A DNA stretch of 64,000 nucleotides from Blastococcus aggregatus (GCF_900221005.1 NZ_OBQI01000003.1:372001-436000), one strand, 5' to 3'; shown: positions 42,977-51,714, numbered from the stretch's first letter. Notes: a model not told the origin generated them from the letters alone. Numbers and translations are program-made.

Positions 42977-44617
42977 TCAGGAGGCGTCCGCCCAGGACCG
43001 GACGACGGAGACGTCCAGCGGGAAGTCGACCGGGAACGACCCGAAGAGCAGCCGACCCGCTCCCGCCGCCGCCTGCCGCACGGCCTCGGTCACCTCGGGC
43101 ACCAGGTGCTCCGGGGTGTGCACGACCACCTCGTCGTGGAGGAAGAACACCAGGTGCGGCCGCGCCGCCAGCTCCCCCTCCCCCAGCTCCCACAGCCGGT
43201 TGCGCAGGTCGGCCAGCCAGCACAGCGCCCACTCCGCCGCCGTCCCCTGGACGACGAAGTTGCGGGTGAACCGGCCCCAGGCGCGGCGCTGCCGGTCGCG
43301 GTCCCCGCGCGGGCCGGCGTCGTCGGGCGCCTCGCCGAGATCGGCGCCGTCGGCGTCCCCGGACGCCGGCAGCGGCGAGCCCCGGCCGAGCAGCGTGCGC
43401 ACCACCTCGCCGCGCTCGCCCGCGCGGGCCGCCTCCTCCACCAGGCCGATTGCCCGCGGATAGCGGCGGGTCAGCCGCGGCATCATCCGCCCGCTCTCGC
43501 CCCGGGTGGCGCCGTAGAGAGCGCCGAGCATCCCCACCTTGGCCTCGGCACGGGTGGCCACCACGCCCGCGGCGACGATGCCCTGGTAGAGGTCGGCACC
43601 CCGGGCGGCGTCGGCCATCGCGGTGTCCGCGCTCATCCCGGCGAGCACCCGCGGCTCGAGCTGGGCGACGTCGGCGACCACGAACCGCCAGCCCTCGTCG
43701 GCGATCGCGGCCGGGCGCACCTGGGTCGGCATCGACAGCGCCCCCCCGCCGTTGGAGGCCCAGCGCCCGGTGACGACGCCGCCGGGCACGAACCACGAGC
43801 GGAACCGGCCGCCGCGCACCCACGCGTCGAGCCAGGCCCAGCCGTTGGCCGTCAGCAGGCGGGAGAGCTTGCGGTACTCCAGCAGCGCGGGCGTCGCCGG
43901 GTGCTCGACCTGCTCGAGGGTCCAGGAGCGGGTGTCGGCCACCGGCAGCCCGGCGGCGTGCAGCGCCCGCAGCAGGTCCGCCGGCGAATCGGGGTTCAGC
44001 CCGGGTGCCCCCAGCGCGCGCCGGGCCTCCGCGGCCAGCCGCTCCAGCGCCACCGGCCGCTGCCCCGCCGCCGGCCGCGGGCCCAGCAGCTCGGTGAGCA
44101 GCCGGTCGTGGACGTCGGCCCGCCAGGGCAGCCCGGCGAAGGTCATCTCGGCCGCGGCCAGCGCGCCGGAGGACTCGGCGGCGAGCAGCAGCCCCAACCG
44201 GCCGCGCTCGGCCGATCCGGCCAGCGCCGCCTGCTGCCGTTCGTGCTCGTCGACCGGGTCCAGCCGGTCGGCCGGGTCCTCGGGTGGGAACAGCCCGGGG
44301 TCGACGGCGGTCACCGGCTGCAGCGAGTCCCAGCCCGGCGCCTGGTCGCCGACGAGCAGGGCCTGGTCGACGAACGGGGACCGCCGGAGCAGCGCGTGGC
44401 ACAGCCGCAGGTCGGTGCACCGCGCCACCCGCACGCCCCGCGCCAGTAGCGCCGGGTACCAGCGGGTCGTGTCGTCCCAGACCCAGCGCACCGGCTCGGC
44501 CCCGACCTCGCGCTCGGCGACGAACCCCGGCAGCGCGTCGCCGGCCAGCCGGACGACGCCGTCCCCCTCCCGGACCTCCACCTCGCCGTGGCGGCGCACG
44601 AGGACGATCCGGTTCAC
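42977..44617 (-). CDS. DNA polymerase I-like protein lacking the 5' nuclease domain
   Basis: A 546-residue family A polymerase. The first ~200 residues are the remains of a 3'-5' exonuclease domain, without clear catalytic acids. The polymerase part has motif A FVVADVAQLEPRVLA near 335, the O-helix RAEAKVGMLGALYG near 378 (the usual Phe is Leu, the Tyr is kept), and motif C VFFLHDEVVVH near 500. Actinobacteria carry such short proteins beside full PolA; they probably act in repair or gap filling. The GTG start is chosen because the frame upstream is antisense sequence. Confidence 0.85.
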   Translation of the reverse strand: MNRIVLVRRHGEVEVREGDGVVRLAGDALPGFVAEREVGAEPVRWVWDDTTRWYPALLARGVRVARCTDLRLCHALLRRSPFVDQALLVGDQAPGWDSLQPVTAVDPGLFPPEDPADRLDPVDEHERQQAALAGSAERGRLGLLLAAESSGALAAAEMTFAGLPWRADVHDRLLTELLGPRPAAGQRPVALERLAAEARRALGAPGLNPDSPADLLRALHAAGLPVADTRSWTLEQVEHPATPALLEYRKLSRLLTANGWAWLDAWVRGGRFRSWFVPGGVVTGRWASNGGGALSMPTQVRPAAIADEGWRFVVADVAQLEPRVLAGMSADTAMADAARGADLYQGIVAAGVVATRAEAKVGMLGALYGATRGESGRMMPRLTRRYPRAIGLVEEAARAGERGEVVRTLLGRGSPLPASGDADGADLGEAPDDAGPRGDRDRQRRAWGRFTRNFVVQGTAAEWALCWLADLRNRLWELGEGELAARPHLVFFLHDEVVVHTPEHLVPEVTEAVRQAAAGAGRLLFGSFPVDFPLDVSVVRSWADAS

Positions 44618-44694
44618 CCCCGCAGTGTCCTCGACGGGTACGACGACGCCGGCTCCGCGGCTGATCCGCGCCGCGACGGGGTAGGACCGCTCGC

Positions 44695-44886
44695 ATGGAT
44701 GCCGTCTCGTTCGGGAAGGCCGGCCTGCAGGGCTGGCGAGCCAAGGTCGCCGATGCCGTCGCGACGCCGGTGGCGCGGCGGTCGGGCGCCACCGACGACC
44801 AGGTGCGGGCGGTCGTGGGGGCCGCGTTCTTCGTGCTGTCGGTCGTCTACGTCGTCCAGACGCTCCGGCAACTGCAGCGCAGCTAG
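44695..44886 (+). CDS. small membrane protein
   Basis: A 63-residue product with a soluble helical start (MDAVSFGKAGLQGWRAKVADAV) and one C-terminal membrane helix (RAVVGAAFFVLSVVYVVQTL). No known domain. It lies 25 bases before the DUF1330 gene and is divergent from the polymerase gene. Third positions are strongly G/C. Confidence 0.6.
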   Translation: MDAVSFGKAGLQGWRAKVADAVATPVARRSGATDDQVRAVVGAAFFVLSVVYVVQTLRQLQRS

Positions 44887-44911
44887 ATCGCGCCACGGGT
44901 TAGCGTGCGGC

Positions 44912-45274
44912 ATGGCGATCGATCCCCGGGGCACGGACCTGAAGCGCTATCTGCAGGAGGATCCGGGCGGGCCGGTCGTCATGCTCAACCTGCTCCGCTA
45001 CGCCGACGGCGGCCGGGAGTCCTACGCGCAGTACGCCGAGGCGCTCCGGACCACGTTCCTCCCCCGCTACGGCGGCGAGATCCTCTACGCCGGGGAGGGC
45101 TCCACCGCGCTGGTGGCCGAGGCCGGGCAGGACTGGGACGCGGTGCTGCTCATCCGCTATCCGTCCCGCCAGGCCTTCAGCCGCATGGTGGCCGACCCGG
45201 AGTACCAGGAGGTCACCGCGCTGAGGACCCGCGCGCTGACCGAGGCGGTCCTGCAGGCCACGACGCCCTGGTGA
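44912..45274 (+). CDS. DUF1330-family protein
   Basis: A 120-residue ferredoxin-fold protein: GGPVVMLNLLRYADGGRESYAQYAEAL and AVLLIRYPSRQAFSRMVADPEY. The family resembles dimeric alpha+beta barrel enzymes; its function is unknown. A -10 box TAGCGT (44901-44906) ends five bases before the ATG, so the mRNA is probably leaderless. It is translationally coupled to the CoA transferase gene, whose GTG overlaps its stop. Confidence 0.8.
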   Translation: MAIDPRGTDLKRYLQEDPGGPVVMLNLLRYADGGRESYAQYAEALRTTFLPRYGGEILYAGEGSTALVAEAGQDWDAVLLIRYPSRQAFSRMVADPEYQEVTALRTRALTEAVLQATTPW

Positions 45275-46815
45275 CGGCCACGGGAGGGGCCGGTGCCGTA
45301 GCGGCCGGCCGGATCCGGCACGCCGGGCTGGCGCGCAAGGTGGTGCCCGCCGACGCGGCCGCCGCGCTCATCGCCCCGGGCGACACGGTGGGCATGAGCG
45401 GCTTCACCGGCTCGGGCTACCCCAAGGCGGTCCCGGAGGCCCTCGCCTCGCGGATCAGCGCGGCGCACGCGGCTGGGACGCCGTTCCGGGTCAACGTCTG
45501 GACCGGCGCCTCCACGGCTCCCGAGCTCGACGGCGTGCTCGCTGCGGCCGACGGCATCGACCTGCGACTGCCCTACCAGTCCGACCCGGTGACCCGCCGG
45601 AAGATCAACGCCGGTGAGATGGACTACCTCGACGTCCACCTCTCGCACGTCGCGCAGCTGGCCTGGGAGGGGTTCCTCGGCCCGCTCGACGTGGCCGTCG
45701 TCGAGGTCAGCGGCATCACCGCGGACGGCGACCTGATCCCGTCCTCGTCCGTCGGCAACAACAAGACCTGGCTGGACCGGGCCGACCGGGTGATCCTCGA
45801 GGTCAACTCGTGGCAGACGGCCGATCTCGAGGGCCTGCACGACATCTACTACGGCACCGCCCTCCCGCCGGACCGCCGGCCGATCCAGCTCACCGCCCCG
45901 GGTGACCGCATCGGCATCCCCTACCTCCGCTGCCCGGAGGACAAGGTCGTCGCCGTCGTCGAGACCTCCTCACCCGACCGCAACAGCCGGCTGGCACCGC
46001 CGGACGAGACGTCCCGGCGCATCGCCGGGCATCTGGTCGAGTTCCTCGAGCACGAGGTCGCCCGCGGCCGGCTGCCGGAGCGCCTGCTCCCCCTGCAGTC
46101 CGGCGTCGGCAACGTGGCCAACGCGGTGCTGGCCGGCCTCGACGTCTCGGGGTTCCAGGGGCTGACCGCCTTCACCGAGGTGATCCAGGACGGGATGTTC
46201 GACCTCCTGACGTCCGGCACCGTCTCCGTCGCCTCGGCGACCGCCTTCTCGCTCGGGCCCGAGGCCGTCGTCGAGTTCCACGACAACGCAGCCCGGTACC
46301 GCGACCGGATCGTGCTGCGGCCGCAGGAGATCAGCAACCACCCGGAGCTCGTCCGGCGGCTGGGCGTGCTGGCGATGAACGGGATGATCGAGGCCGACAT
46401 CTACGGCAACGTCAACTCCACCCACCTCATGGGCAGCCGGATCCAGAACGGCATCGGCGGCTCGGGCGACTTCGCGCGCAACGCGTACCTGTCGTTCTTC
46501 CTCAGCCCGTCGACGGCCAAGGGCGGCGTCATCTCGAGCATCGTGCCGATGGTGTCCCACGTCGACCACACCGAGCACGACGTCTCCGTGCTGGTCACCG
46601 AGCAGGGCCTCGCCGACCTCCGCGGGCTGCCACCCCGGAAGCGGGCCCGGGCGGTCATCGAGCACTGCGCGCACCCCGATTTCCGGCCGCTGCTCCAGGA
46701 CTACGCCGACCGGGCGGAGCACAGGGCCTACGGGCGGCACACCCCCCACCTGCTGGGCGAGGCGCTGAGCTGGCACACCCGCTTCCTCGAGACCGGCACG
46801 ATGCTGCCGCCCTGA
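45271..46815 (+). CDS. acetyl-CoA hydrolase/CoA transferase family protein
   Basis: A 514-residue CoA transferase of the Cat1/SpcoA-type. DTVGMSGFTGSGYPKAVP near 31-48, the glycine-rich GSGY, and FTEVIQDGMFDLL near 300, whose Glu fits the CoA-ester-forming residue, then GGVISSIVPMVSHVDHTEHDVSVLVTEQGLADLRG. It moves CoA between acetate, succinate or propionate and their thioesters, or hydrolyses them. GTG overlaps the DUF1330 stop (GTGA). Confidence 0.88.
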   Translation: MTATGGAGAVAAGRIRHAGLARKVVPADAAAALIAPGDTVGMSGFTGSGYPKAVPEALASRISAAHAAGTPFRVNVWTGASTAPELDGVLAAADGIDLRLPYQSDPVTRRKINAGEMDYLDVHLSHVAQLAWEGFLGPLDVAVVEVSGITADGDLIPSSSVGNNKTWLDRADRVILEVNSWQTADLEGLHDIYYGTALPPDRRPIQLTAPGDRIGIPYLRCPEDKVVAVVETSSPDRNSRLAPPDETSRRIAGHLVEFLEHEVARGRLPERLLPLQSGVGNVANAVLAGLDVSGFQGLTAFTEVIQDGMFDLLTSGTVSVASATAFSLGPEAVVEFHDNAARYRDRIVLRPQEISNHPELVRRLGVLAMNGMIEADIYGNVNSTHLMGSRIQNGIGGSGDFARNAYLSFFLSPSTAKGGVISSIVPMVSHVDHTEHDVSVLVTEQGLADLRGLPPRKRARAVIEHCAHPDFRPLLQDYADRAEHRAYGRHTPHLLGEALSWHTRFLETGTMLPP

Positions 46816-46828
46816 GGACCACCCCGGG

Positions 46829-46847
46829 TGAGGGCACCCTAACCACA
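46829..46847. promoter_or_regulatory. probable DtxR/IdeR iron box
   Basis: TGAGGGCACCCTAACCACA shares 12 of 19 bases with the DtxR/IdeR consensus and is strongest in the right half (CTAACC). It lies 20 bases before the ATG of the siderophore-interacting gene, over the promoter region; -10 TAGGGT (46855-46860) ends six bases before the start, so the mRNA is leaderless. Confidence 0.5.
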
Positions 46848-46866
46848 CTCGGGCTAGGGTTCCCGC

Positions 46867-47733
46867 ATGACCGAGGCACGACCAGGCAACCCCGGCGGCC
46901 GCCCGCCCCGCAAGCGCACGGCGCGCGTGGCCGAGGTGCTGCGCACCTCGCGGATCACCCCGCACATGATCCGCGTCGTCCTCGGCGGCGAGGGGCTGGC
47001 CGGCTTCCCGGCCGGCGAGTTCACCGACCACTACGTCAAGCTGCAGCTGCCTCCGGCCGGCGCCTCCTACCGGGCCCCCTACGACGTCGACGAGCTCCGC
47101 GCGCAGCTGCCGCCGGAGCAGTGGCCGGTGACCCGCACCTACACCGTCCGCGCCTGGGACGCCGCGACCGGCGAGCTCACCATCGACTTCGTGCACCACG
47201 GCGACGTGGGCGTGGCCGGGCCGTGGGCCGCCGCCGCGCAGCCCGGTGACCGGATCCAGTTCATGGGCCCCGGCGGCGCCTACCGCCCGCACCCGGACGC
47301 CGACTGGCACCTGCTCGCCGGGGACGAGGCGGCGCTGCCCGCCATCGCCGCCGCCCTGGACGGGCTCCCCACCGGCACGCGTGCGCTGGCGTTCGTGGAG
47401 GTGGCCGGCCCCGAGGAGGAGCAGGACCTCGCGCTCTCTCCCGGCACCGAGCTGCGCTGGCTGCACCGCGGGGACGCCGCCCCGGGCGAGGCGCTCGTCG
47501 CCGCCGTCCTCGCCACGGAGCTGCCGGCCGGCCGCGGGCACCTGTTCGTGCACGGCGAGGCCTACGCCGTCCGCGAGCTGCGCCGCCACCTGCGCGGGCT
47601 GTACGGCCTGGCGCCGGAGTGGACGTCGATCTCCGGCTACTGGCGTCGCGGCGACACCGAGGACGGCTGGCAGTCCACGAAGCAGGAGTGGAACGCCCGG
47701 ATCGAGGCCGAGGAGGCCCCCGCGACGGCGTGA
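46867..47733 (+). CDS. siderophore-interacting protein (FAD-dependent ferric reductase)
   Basis: A 288-residue SIP-family flavoprotein. RTYTVRAWDAATGELTIDFVHHG near 97-120 binds FAD, as in ViuB/YqjH, then WHLLAGDEAALPAIAAAL and a C-terminal WTSISGYWRRGDTEDGWQSTK. It reduces ferric siderophores in the cytoplasm to release iron. The iron box in front fits control by iron through DtxR/IdeR. Confidence 0.9.
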   Translation: MTEARPGNPGGRPPRKRTARVAEVLRTSRITPHMIRVVLGGEGLAGFPAGEFTDHYVKLQLPPAGASYRAPYDVDELRAQLPPEQWPVTRTYTVRAWDAATGELTIDFVHHGDVGVAGPWAAAAQPGDRIQFMGPGGAYRPHPDADWHLLAGDEAALPAIAAALDGLPTGTRALAFVEVAGPEEEQDLALSPGTELRWLHRGDAAPGEALVAAVLATELPAGRGHLFVHGEAYAVRELRRHLRGLYGLAPEWTSISGYWRRGDTEDGWQSTKQEWNARIEAEEAPATA

Positions 47734-47809
47734 GCCCCGGGGGGCAACGGCGTCGTCCCGGCGTCTGACAAGCTCGGGAGGACCACCGACCCCCACTGCA
47801 GGAGGACCC

Positions 47810-48778
47810 GTGCGCGCCGCCCAGATCTCCACCCTCGACGGCCCCCGGGCGATCCGGGTCGTCGACGTCCCCGAACCCGAGGCCGGCGACAAGGTCCTCA
47901 TCGACGTGCACGTCGCCGGGGTCACCTACCCCGAGGTGCTGCAGAGCCGCGGTGAGTACCAGATGAAGCCGCCGCTGCCGTTCACCCCCGGCAGCGAGGT
48001 GGCCGGCGTGGTGCGCTCCGCCCCCGAGGGCAGCGGGTTCTCCGCCGGCCAGCGGGTCGCGGCCTTCCCGTCGCTCGGCGGCTTCGCCGAGGTCGTCGCC
48101 GCCGCCCCGTCGCTGACCTTCGCCCTGCCGGACGGCGTCAGCTTCGAGCAGGGCGCCGCGCTGCCGATGAACTACCTGACCATGCACTTCGCGCTCCGCC
48201 GCCGCGGGCAGCTGCGCGAGGGCGAGACCGTGCTGGTGCACGGCGCCGCCGGCGGCCTGGGGACGGCGGCCGTCCAGCTGGCCAAGGCCTACGGCGCCCG
48301 CGTGTTCGCCGTGGTCTCCAGCGACGCCAAGGGCGAGGTCGCCCGCGCCGCCGGCGCCGACGAGATCGTGCCCGCCGACGGCTTCCGCGACGCGGTCAAG
48401 GAGCTCACCGGCGGCCGCGGCGTCGACGTCGTCGTGGACCCCGTGGGTGGCGACCGGTTCACCGACTCGCTGCGCAGCCTGGGCCGGGAGGGCCGGATCC
48501 TGGTGCTCGGCTTCACCGGCGGGGAGATCCCCACCGTCAAGGTGAACCGGCTGCTGCTCAACAACGTCTCCGTCGTCGGCGTCGGCTGGGGGGCCTTCTG
48601 GTCCACCGGCGCGCCCGGCTTCCCGAAGGAGCAGTGGGACGAGCTCTACCCGCTGCTGGAGAGCGGCAAGCTGGACCCGGTCCTGGGCTCGGTGCACCCG
48701 CTCGAGGACGTCGTCGCGGCCGTCACCGAGCTCGACGAGCGGCGTGCCGCCGGCAAGGTGCTCCTGCGCGTCCGCTGA
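47810..48778 (+). CDS. NADPH:quinone reductase-like zinc-free dehydrogenase
   Basis: A 322-residue medium-chain reductase. PFTPGSEVAGVV near 60, then VLVHGAAGGLGTAAVQLAKAYGARVF near 141-166, the NADPH loop, and GLEGVDVVVDPVGGD-like RGVDVVVDPVGGDRF. There are no zinc ligands, as in quinone reductases (QOR/CryZ type). It reduces quinones or enones. A GGAGG site precedes the GTG. A perfect hairpin follows, shared with the convergent gene. Confidence 0.88.
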   Translation: MRAAQISTLDGPRAIRVVDVPEPEAGDKVLIDVHVAGVTYPEVLQSRGEYQMKPPLPFTPGSEVAGVVRSAPEGSGFSAGQRVAAFPSLGGFAEVVAAAPSLTFALPDGVSFEQGAALPMNYLTMHFALRRRGQLREGETVLVHGAAGGLGTAAVQLAKAYGARVFAVVSSDAKGEVARAAGADEIVPADGFRDAVKELTGGRGVDVVVDPVGGDRFTDSLRSLGREGRILVLGFTGGEIPTVKVNRLLLNNVSVVGVGWGAFWSTGAPGFPKEQWDELYPLLESGKLDPVLGSVHPLEDVVAAVTELDERRAAGKVLLRVR

Positions 48779-48785
48779 GCTCCCG

Positions 48786-48821
48786 GGCTGCGGCGCTACT
48801 CCCCCAGGAGGCGCCGCAGCC
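48786..48821. terminator. bidirectional terminator hairpin between convergent genes
   Basis: Perfect 11-base arms (GGCTGCGGCGC and its complement) at 48786-48796 and 48811-48821, loop of 14 bases. The right arm lies inside the end of the convergent hypothetical gene. Confidence 0.6.
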
Positions 48822-49242
48822 GGCGGAGTGCCGTGGTGGCGACCCGCACCCCGAAGTGCAGCAGGTCGGGCCACTCGGCCGGCCGGGGCGTCGCCGGTGG
48901 TGCGACCGCCGGGCGGACCCGCCGGTCGACCACCGGCACCGGCTCGACGACCGGGGTCCGCACGGCCGGGACCTCGACGGCGGCGGCCGGCTCCCGCGCG
49001 GCCGGGGGCAGGAGCACGTCCAGCGCCGCGTGCGTGCGGCGCGGAGCGCGCAGCGAGGCGAAGGACGGGATCGGCGGAGCCGCGGGCGACTCCTCGTCGT
49101 CGATGCCCCGTCCACGGCCGGTGGTCGACACGGCGAAATCCTCCAGGTCGGTCTCCGGGTCGGGCGTCGGCGAGAACCGCCGCCCGGGAGCGTCGACACT
49201 AGTGCCGCTCCCGGCGGTGGCCCCGACCGCGCCCGGGGGCAC
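48796..49242 (-). CDS. hypothetical protein downstream of the wall-protein gene
   Basis: A 148-residue product, mostly Ala/Pro/Arg/Val with a disordered middle (REPAAAVEVPAVRTPVVEP), and a basic amphipathic C-terminus (LLHFGVRVATTALRRLRRLLGE). Third positions are strongly G/C, so the gene is probably real, but no domain is seen. Its GTG is two bases after the stop of the wall protein gene, so they are translated together. Confidence 0.55.
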   Translation of the reverse strand: MPPGAVGATAGSGTSVDAPGRRFSPTPDPETDLEDFAVSTTGRGRGIDDEESPAAPPIPSFASLRAPRRTHAALDVLLPPAAREPAAAVEVPAVRTPVVEPVPVVDRRVRPAVAPPATPRPAEWPDLLHFGVRVATTALRRLRRLLGE

Positions 49243-49244
49243 GA

Positions 49245-50147
49245 TCAGCGGTAGTTCACGTGCGGGTGGTCCATGTGGTTGGCCGTCGGGCTGCCGCGGT
49301 TCTCCATCTGCTTCCAGGCCCCGCCGGGAGAGCTGAGCATCCGCTGCTTCCAGATGATGTAGTCGACGCCGAGCGCGTTCCAGTTGGCCACGTGGTACGC
49401 CACGATGGCGTCGCCGAGCGCGCTGTTCGACAGCACCATGTAGTCCACCGCCAGGCCGGAGGGGTGCCCGCCCGGGTCGGCGGCGCTGGCGCGGGTGCCG
49501 CCGAGGGTGATCGAGGCCGCTCCCGGCACGTTGCTGACGACGGCGTCCGCCGCCGCCTGCGCCCGGGGGTTGATCGCCCCGGCGCTGTTGCTGATCTTCG
49601 CGCGGGTGGTGGCGGCCACCGAGCCTGCGGCGCCCGCGACGGCGGCGGCCGGCGTCTTCGCCGCAGGGGCGAGCGCGGCGGCCTTGGCCTGCGCGGCGGC
49701 CAGCTCGGCCAGCTGGGCGAGCTCGGCGAGCTCGGCGGCGCGCTTCGCGGCGGCCTCCTCGGCGGCCCGCCGGGCGGCGGCCTCGGCCTCGGCCCGCTGC
49801 TGGTCGAGCACCGCCTGGTCGGCGGCGGCCTGGGTGAGCTGGGCCGCGAACTCGGCGTCCTCGCGGCTGCTGCGGCTGGCCGCCAGCCCGGCGAGCGGCC
49901 CGAGCCCGCGGACGACGTCGGCGGGGCCGGCGGTCCCGTCCACGCCGAGCTGCTCGGCCACGCTCACCGACTCGGACTGCACCGCCTCGGCGTGCGCGGC
50001 CGGGCCGCTGCCCACGACCAGGTTCACGACGGCGGCGCCGGCGACGGCCACGCCCAGGTAGACGGCCGGCCGACGGCCGGCCGTGGGGGGACGTCGATCG
50101 GCGGCGGGGCGGAGGTGCAGGGCGTTCAGGATGGTGCGGGGGTGCAT
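49245..50147 (-). CDS. secreted cell-wall protein with ARB_07466-like C-terminal domain
   Basis: A 300-residue exported protein. A basic head and a signal segment (LGVAVAGAAVVNLVVG, cut after HAEA near 55) are followed by a Glu/Ala coiled coil (~95-175) and a C-terminal domain of ~115 residues with GGHPSGLAVDYMV and NHMDHPHVNYR. The HPSG, Asp and DHPHVN residues resemble the D-Ala-D-Ala peptidase-like metal site, so it may cut the wall. It stands behind a c-di-AMP riboswitch, which in actinobacteria commonly controls wall hydrolases such as rpf genes. Start as ATG 50147, GGAG 11 bases ahead. Confidence 0.8.
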   Translation of the reverse strand: MHPRTILNALHLRPAADRRPPTAGRRPAVYLGVAVAGAAVVNLVVGSGPAAHAEAVQSESVSVAEQLGVDGTAGPADVVRGLGPLAGLAASRSSREDAEFAAQLTQAAADQAVLDQQRAEAEAAARRAAEEAAAKRAAELAELAQLAELAAAQAKAAALAPAAKTPAAAVAGAAGSVAATTRAKISNSAGAINPRAQAAADAVVSNVPGAASITLGGTRASAADPGGHPSGLAVDYMVLSNSALGDAIVAYHVANWNALGVDYIIWKQRMLSSPGGAWKQMENRGSPTANHMDHPHVNYR

Positions 50148-50442
50148 GGGTGCGGGTGCTCCGGAGGGTGCGTGCAGCGGCGTCCGACCAGGGACGACGA
50201 GGGCTGCGACGGGTGTGCGGTCTGCGGAACTGCGGCTCCGGGGCAGGCCGGGACGCGCGGGCAGGCCACCGGTGGTGGCGTGCGCGAGACGTGCCGGGGC
50301 GCGGGCGTCGGGGAGGACGGCGCGTGCGGGGAGCGGCAGGCGGCGCTCAGCTGTGCGGGCGAACCCAGGGCTGGTGGTGGCGGGTGGTCCGGGGTCGTGC
50401 GGCGGTGCAGGGGCGCGCCATCCGGCGGCTCTCCGTTCTTCC

Positions 50443-50590
50443 GATACCGCTTGCCGAGTTAGCTGACGGATTCGGGCTCAGAAGTGCCCTACCCGACCGG
50501 TCGGGAGACCGGTCCGGATTCACCCCAGGACTGCGATGGGTCCCCGGCTCGCACCCGTCTCGGACGACGGGACGCGACTCAGCGGTGTCC
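50443..50590 (-). ncRNA. c-di-AMP (ydaO-type) riboswitch
   Basis: The minus strand carries the core of the ydaO riboswitch in order: ACCGCTGAGTCG, a hairpin, GCCGGGGACCCA, TGGGGTGAATCC, a hairpin ACCGGTC...GACCGGT, GGTAGGGC, and CCCGAATCCGTCAGCTAAC then GGCAAGCGG. These are the conserved c-di-AMP contact segments, closely matching the B. subtilis element as I remember it. It sits in the ~480-base leader of the secreted wall protein; the element switches off expression when c-di-AMP is high. The rest of 50148-50734 holds no gene that I can support. Confidence 0.9.
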
Positions 50591-50637
50591 GTCCGGTCTC
50601 CCCGGATGGGGACGTGTCGGCCGTGCGGACTGCAGCC

Positions 50638-50667
50638 ACGGTAACCACCGTTACGGTTCCGTGACAA
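50638..50667 (-). promoter_or_regulatory. possible promoter of the riboswitch transcript
   Basis: Minus strand -35 TTGTCA (50667-50662), 18-base spacer, -10 TACCGT (50643-50638). It would start the RNA near 50631, about 40 bases before the riboswitch. An inverted repeat GTAAC/GTTAC overlaps the spacer. Confidence 0.45.
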
Positions 50668-50734
50668 TCGGCGGCGGCGTGTCGCGAGCGTGACACGCCT
50701 CTCGCCGTTGGCACATCTCGCCACTCGATCCGCG

Positions 50735-51079
50735 TCAGCGCGCGGCGGTCCTCCCGGCCACGAAGGCGCGCGCCTCGCGCAGCCACCCGAGACAGGCCTC
50801 CTCGTCGGGTGCCGGGATCTGCACCCACTCCCGCATCGGCCGGCCCGGCCGGGGCGAGCAGGGCTGCCCCCGCCCGTCCGCGATCACCTCGCGCACGCGG
50901 TCGGCCGGCAGCTTCACGGTCAGCTCGGTCGCCGTGGCGAACCCGTAGAACCGGCCACCCGCCGCGACCCCCGGGGAGCGCAGCATGGACCGCCGCTCGT
51001 CGTCCGGATGCGCGGCGAGCAACCGGGCGACCGCGGCGTCGAACACGTCCTGGAGGCCTCTCGGCGCGGATCCGGACAC
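50735..51079 (-). CDS. TfoX/Sxy-family N-terminal-domain protein
   Basis: A 114-residue protein resembling the TfoX N-terminal (YjbR-like) fold: RRSMLRSPGVAAGGRFYGFA, LTVKLPADRVREVIADGRG, and PGRPMREWVQIP. The family in proteobacteria regulates competence, but the short stand-alone actinobacterial members have no known role. It is in the same direction as the TetR gene, 38 bases apart. Confidence 0.75.
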   Translation of the reverse strand: MSGSAPRGLQDVFDAAVARLLAAHPDDERRSMLRSPGVAAGGRFYGFATATELTVKLPADRVREVIADGRGQPCSPRPGRPMREWVQIPAPDEEACLGWLREARAFVAGRTAAR

Positions 51080-51117
51080 GTCGGCCTCCTCGATGGGGAG
51101 CGCGGAACGGCGGCAGG

Positions 51118-51714
51118 CTAGCGCGCGGGACGCCGCGGGAGCAGCAGCCGCCGCCCGCAGTCGATCAGGTGCTCGCGCAGGACGGCGTCGTCCAGCGCGG
51201 CGCCGCCCGGGTCGGCGGCCGGGCCGGGGAGCCCGGCGAGGAACAGCGCCGCGGCGACGCGGCGGTCGGAATCCGGGCCGGCGAGCAGCTCGAGGATCCG
51301 GTGGAGCACGCCCATGAGCGCGGGGTTCTGCTCGAGCAGGTGCCGGACGGCGACGTCACCCATGAGCACCGACAGGCCTCCGCGGTTGCTGATCAGCAGG
51401 TCCACGACACCGGTGACGAGCAGCTCGACCCGGCCGCGCCGGCTGCGCTCGGCCGATGCGGCGTCGGCCAGCCGCTCCAGCTCGTCGAGGGCGGGCCGCA
51501 GGGCGGCGAGGACGATCTCGTCCTTGGACCGGTAGTGCCAGTAGACCGCGGCCTTGGTGACGCCGAGCGCGTCGGCGATCTTCTGCAGGGAGGTCTCGCT
51601 CACGCCCTCCTCGGCGAAGAGCCGGAGCGCCGCCTGCTCGACCCGCGTACGGCCCGCGCCGACACCGCGATCAGCCGTGCCCTCCGCGTGCTTCGTGCCC
51701 GCTGTTCCGCTCAT
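51118..51714 (-). CDS. TetR-family regulator of the MMPL transporter
   Basis: A 198-residue repressor with the helix-turn-helix TSLQKIADALGVTKAAVYWHYRSKDEI near 48-74 and a helical ligand domain. It is divergent from an MMPL transporter, and the space between carries two copies of a CTAGCCG palindrome, so it probably represses both. A AGGAG site precedes the ATG. Confidence 0.85.
   Translation of the reverse strand: MSGTAGTKHAEGTADRGVGAGRTRVEQAALRLFAEEGVSETSLQKIADALGVTKAAVYWHYRSKDEIVLAALRPALDELERLADAASAERSRRGRVELLVTGVVDLLISNRGGLSVLMGDVAVRHLLEQNPALMGVLHRILELLAGPDSDRRVAAALFLAGLPGPAADPGGAALDDAVLREHLIDCGRRLLLPRRPAR

Noticed and set aside
50150-50724. Open frames on both strands between the wall protein and the TfoX-like gene
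   Set aside because: They cover the c-di-AMP riboswitch and its leader and have no ribosome sites or domains.
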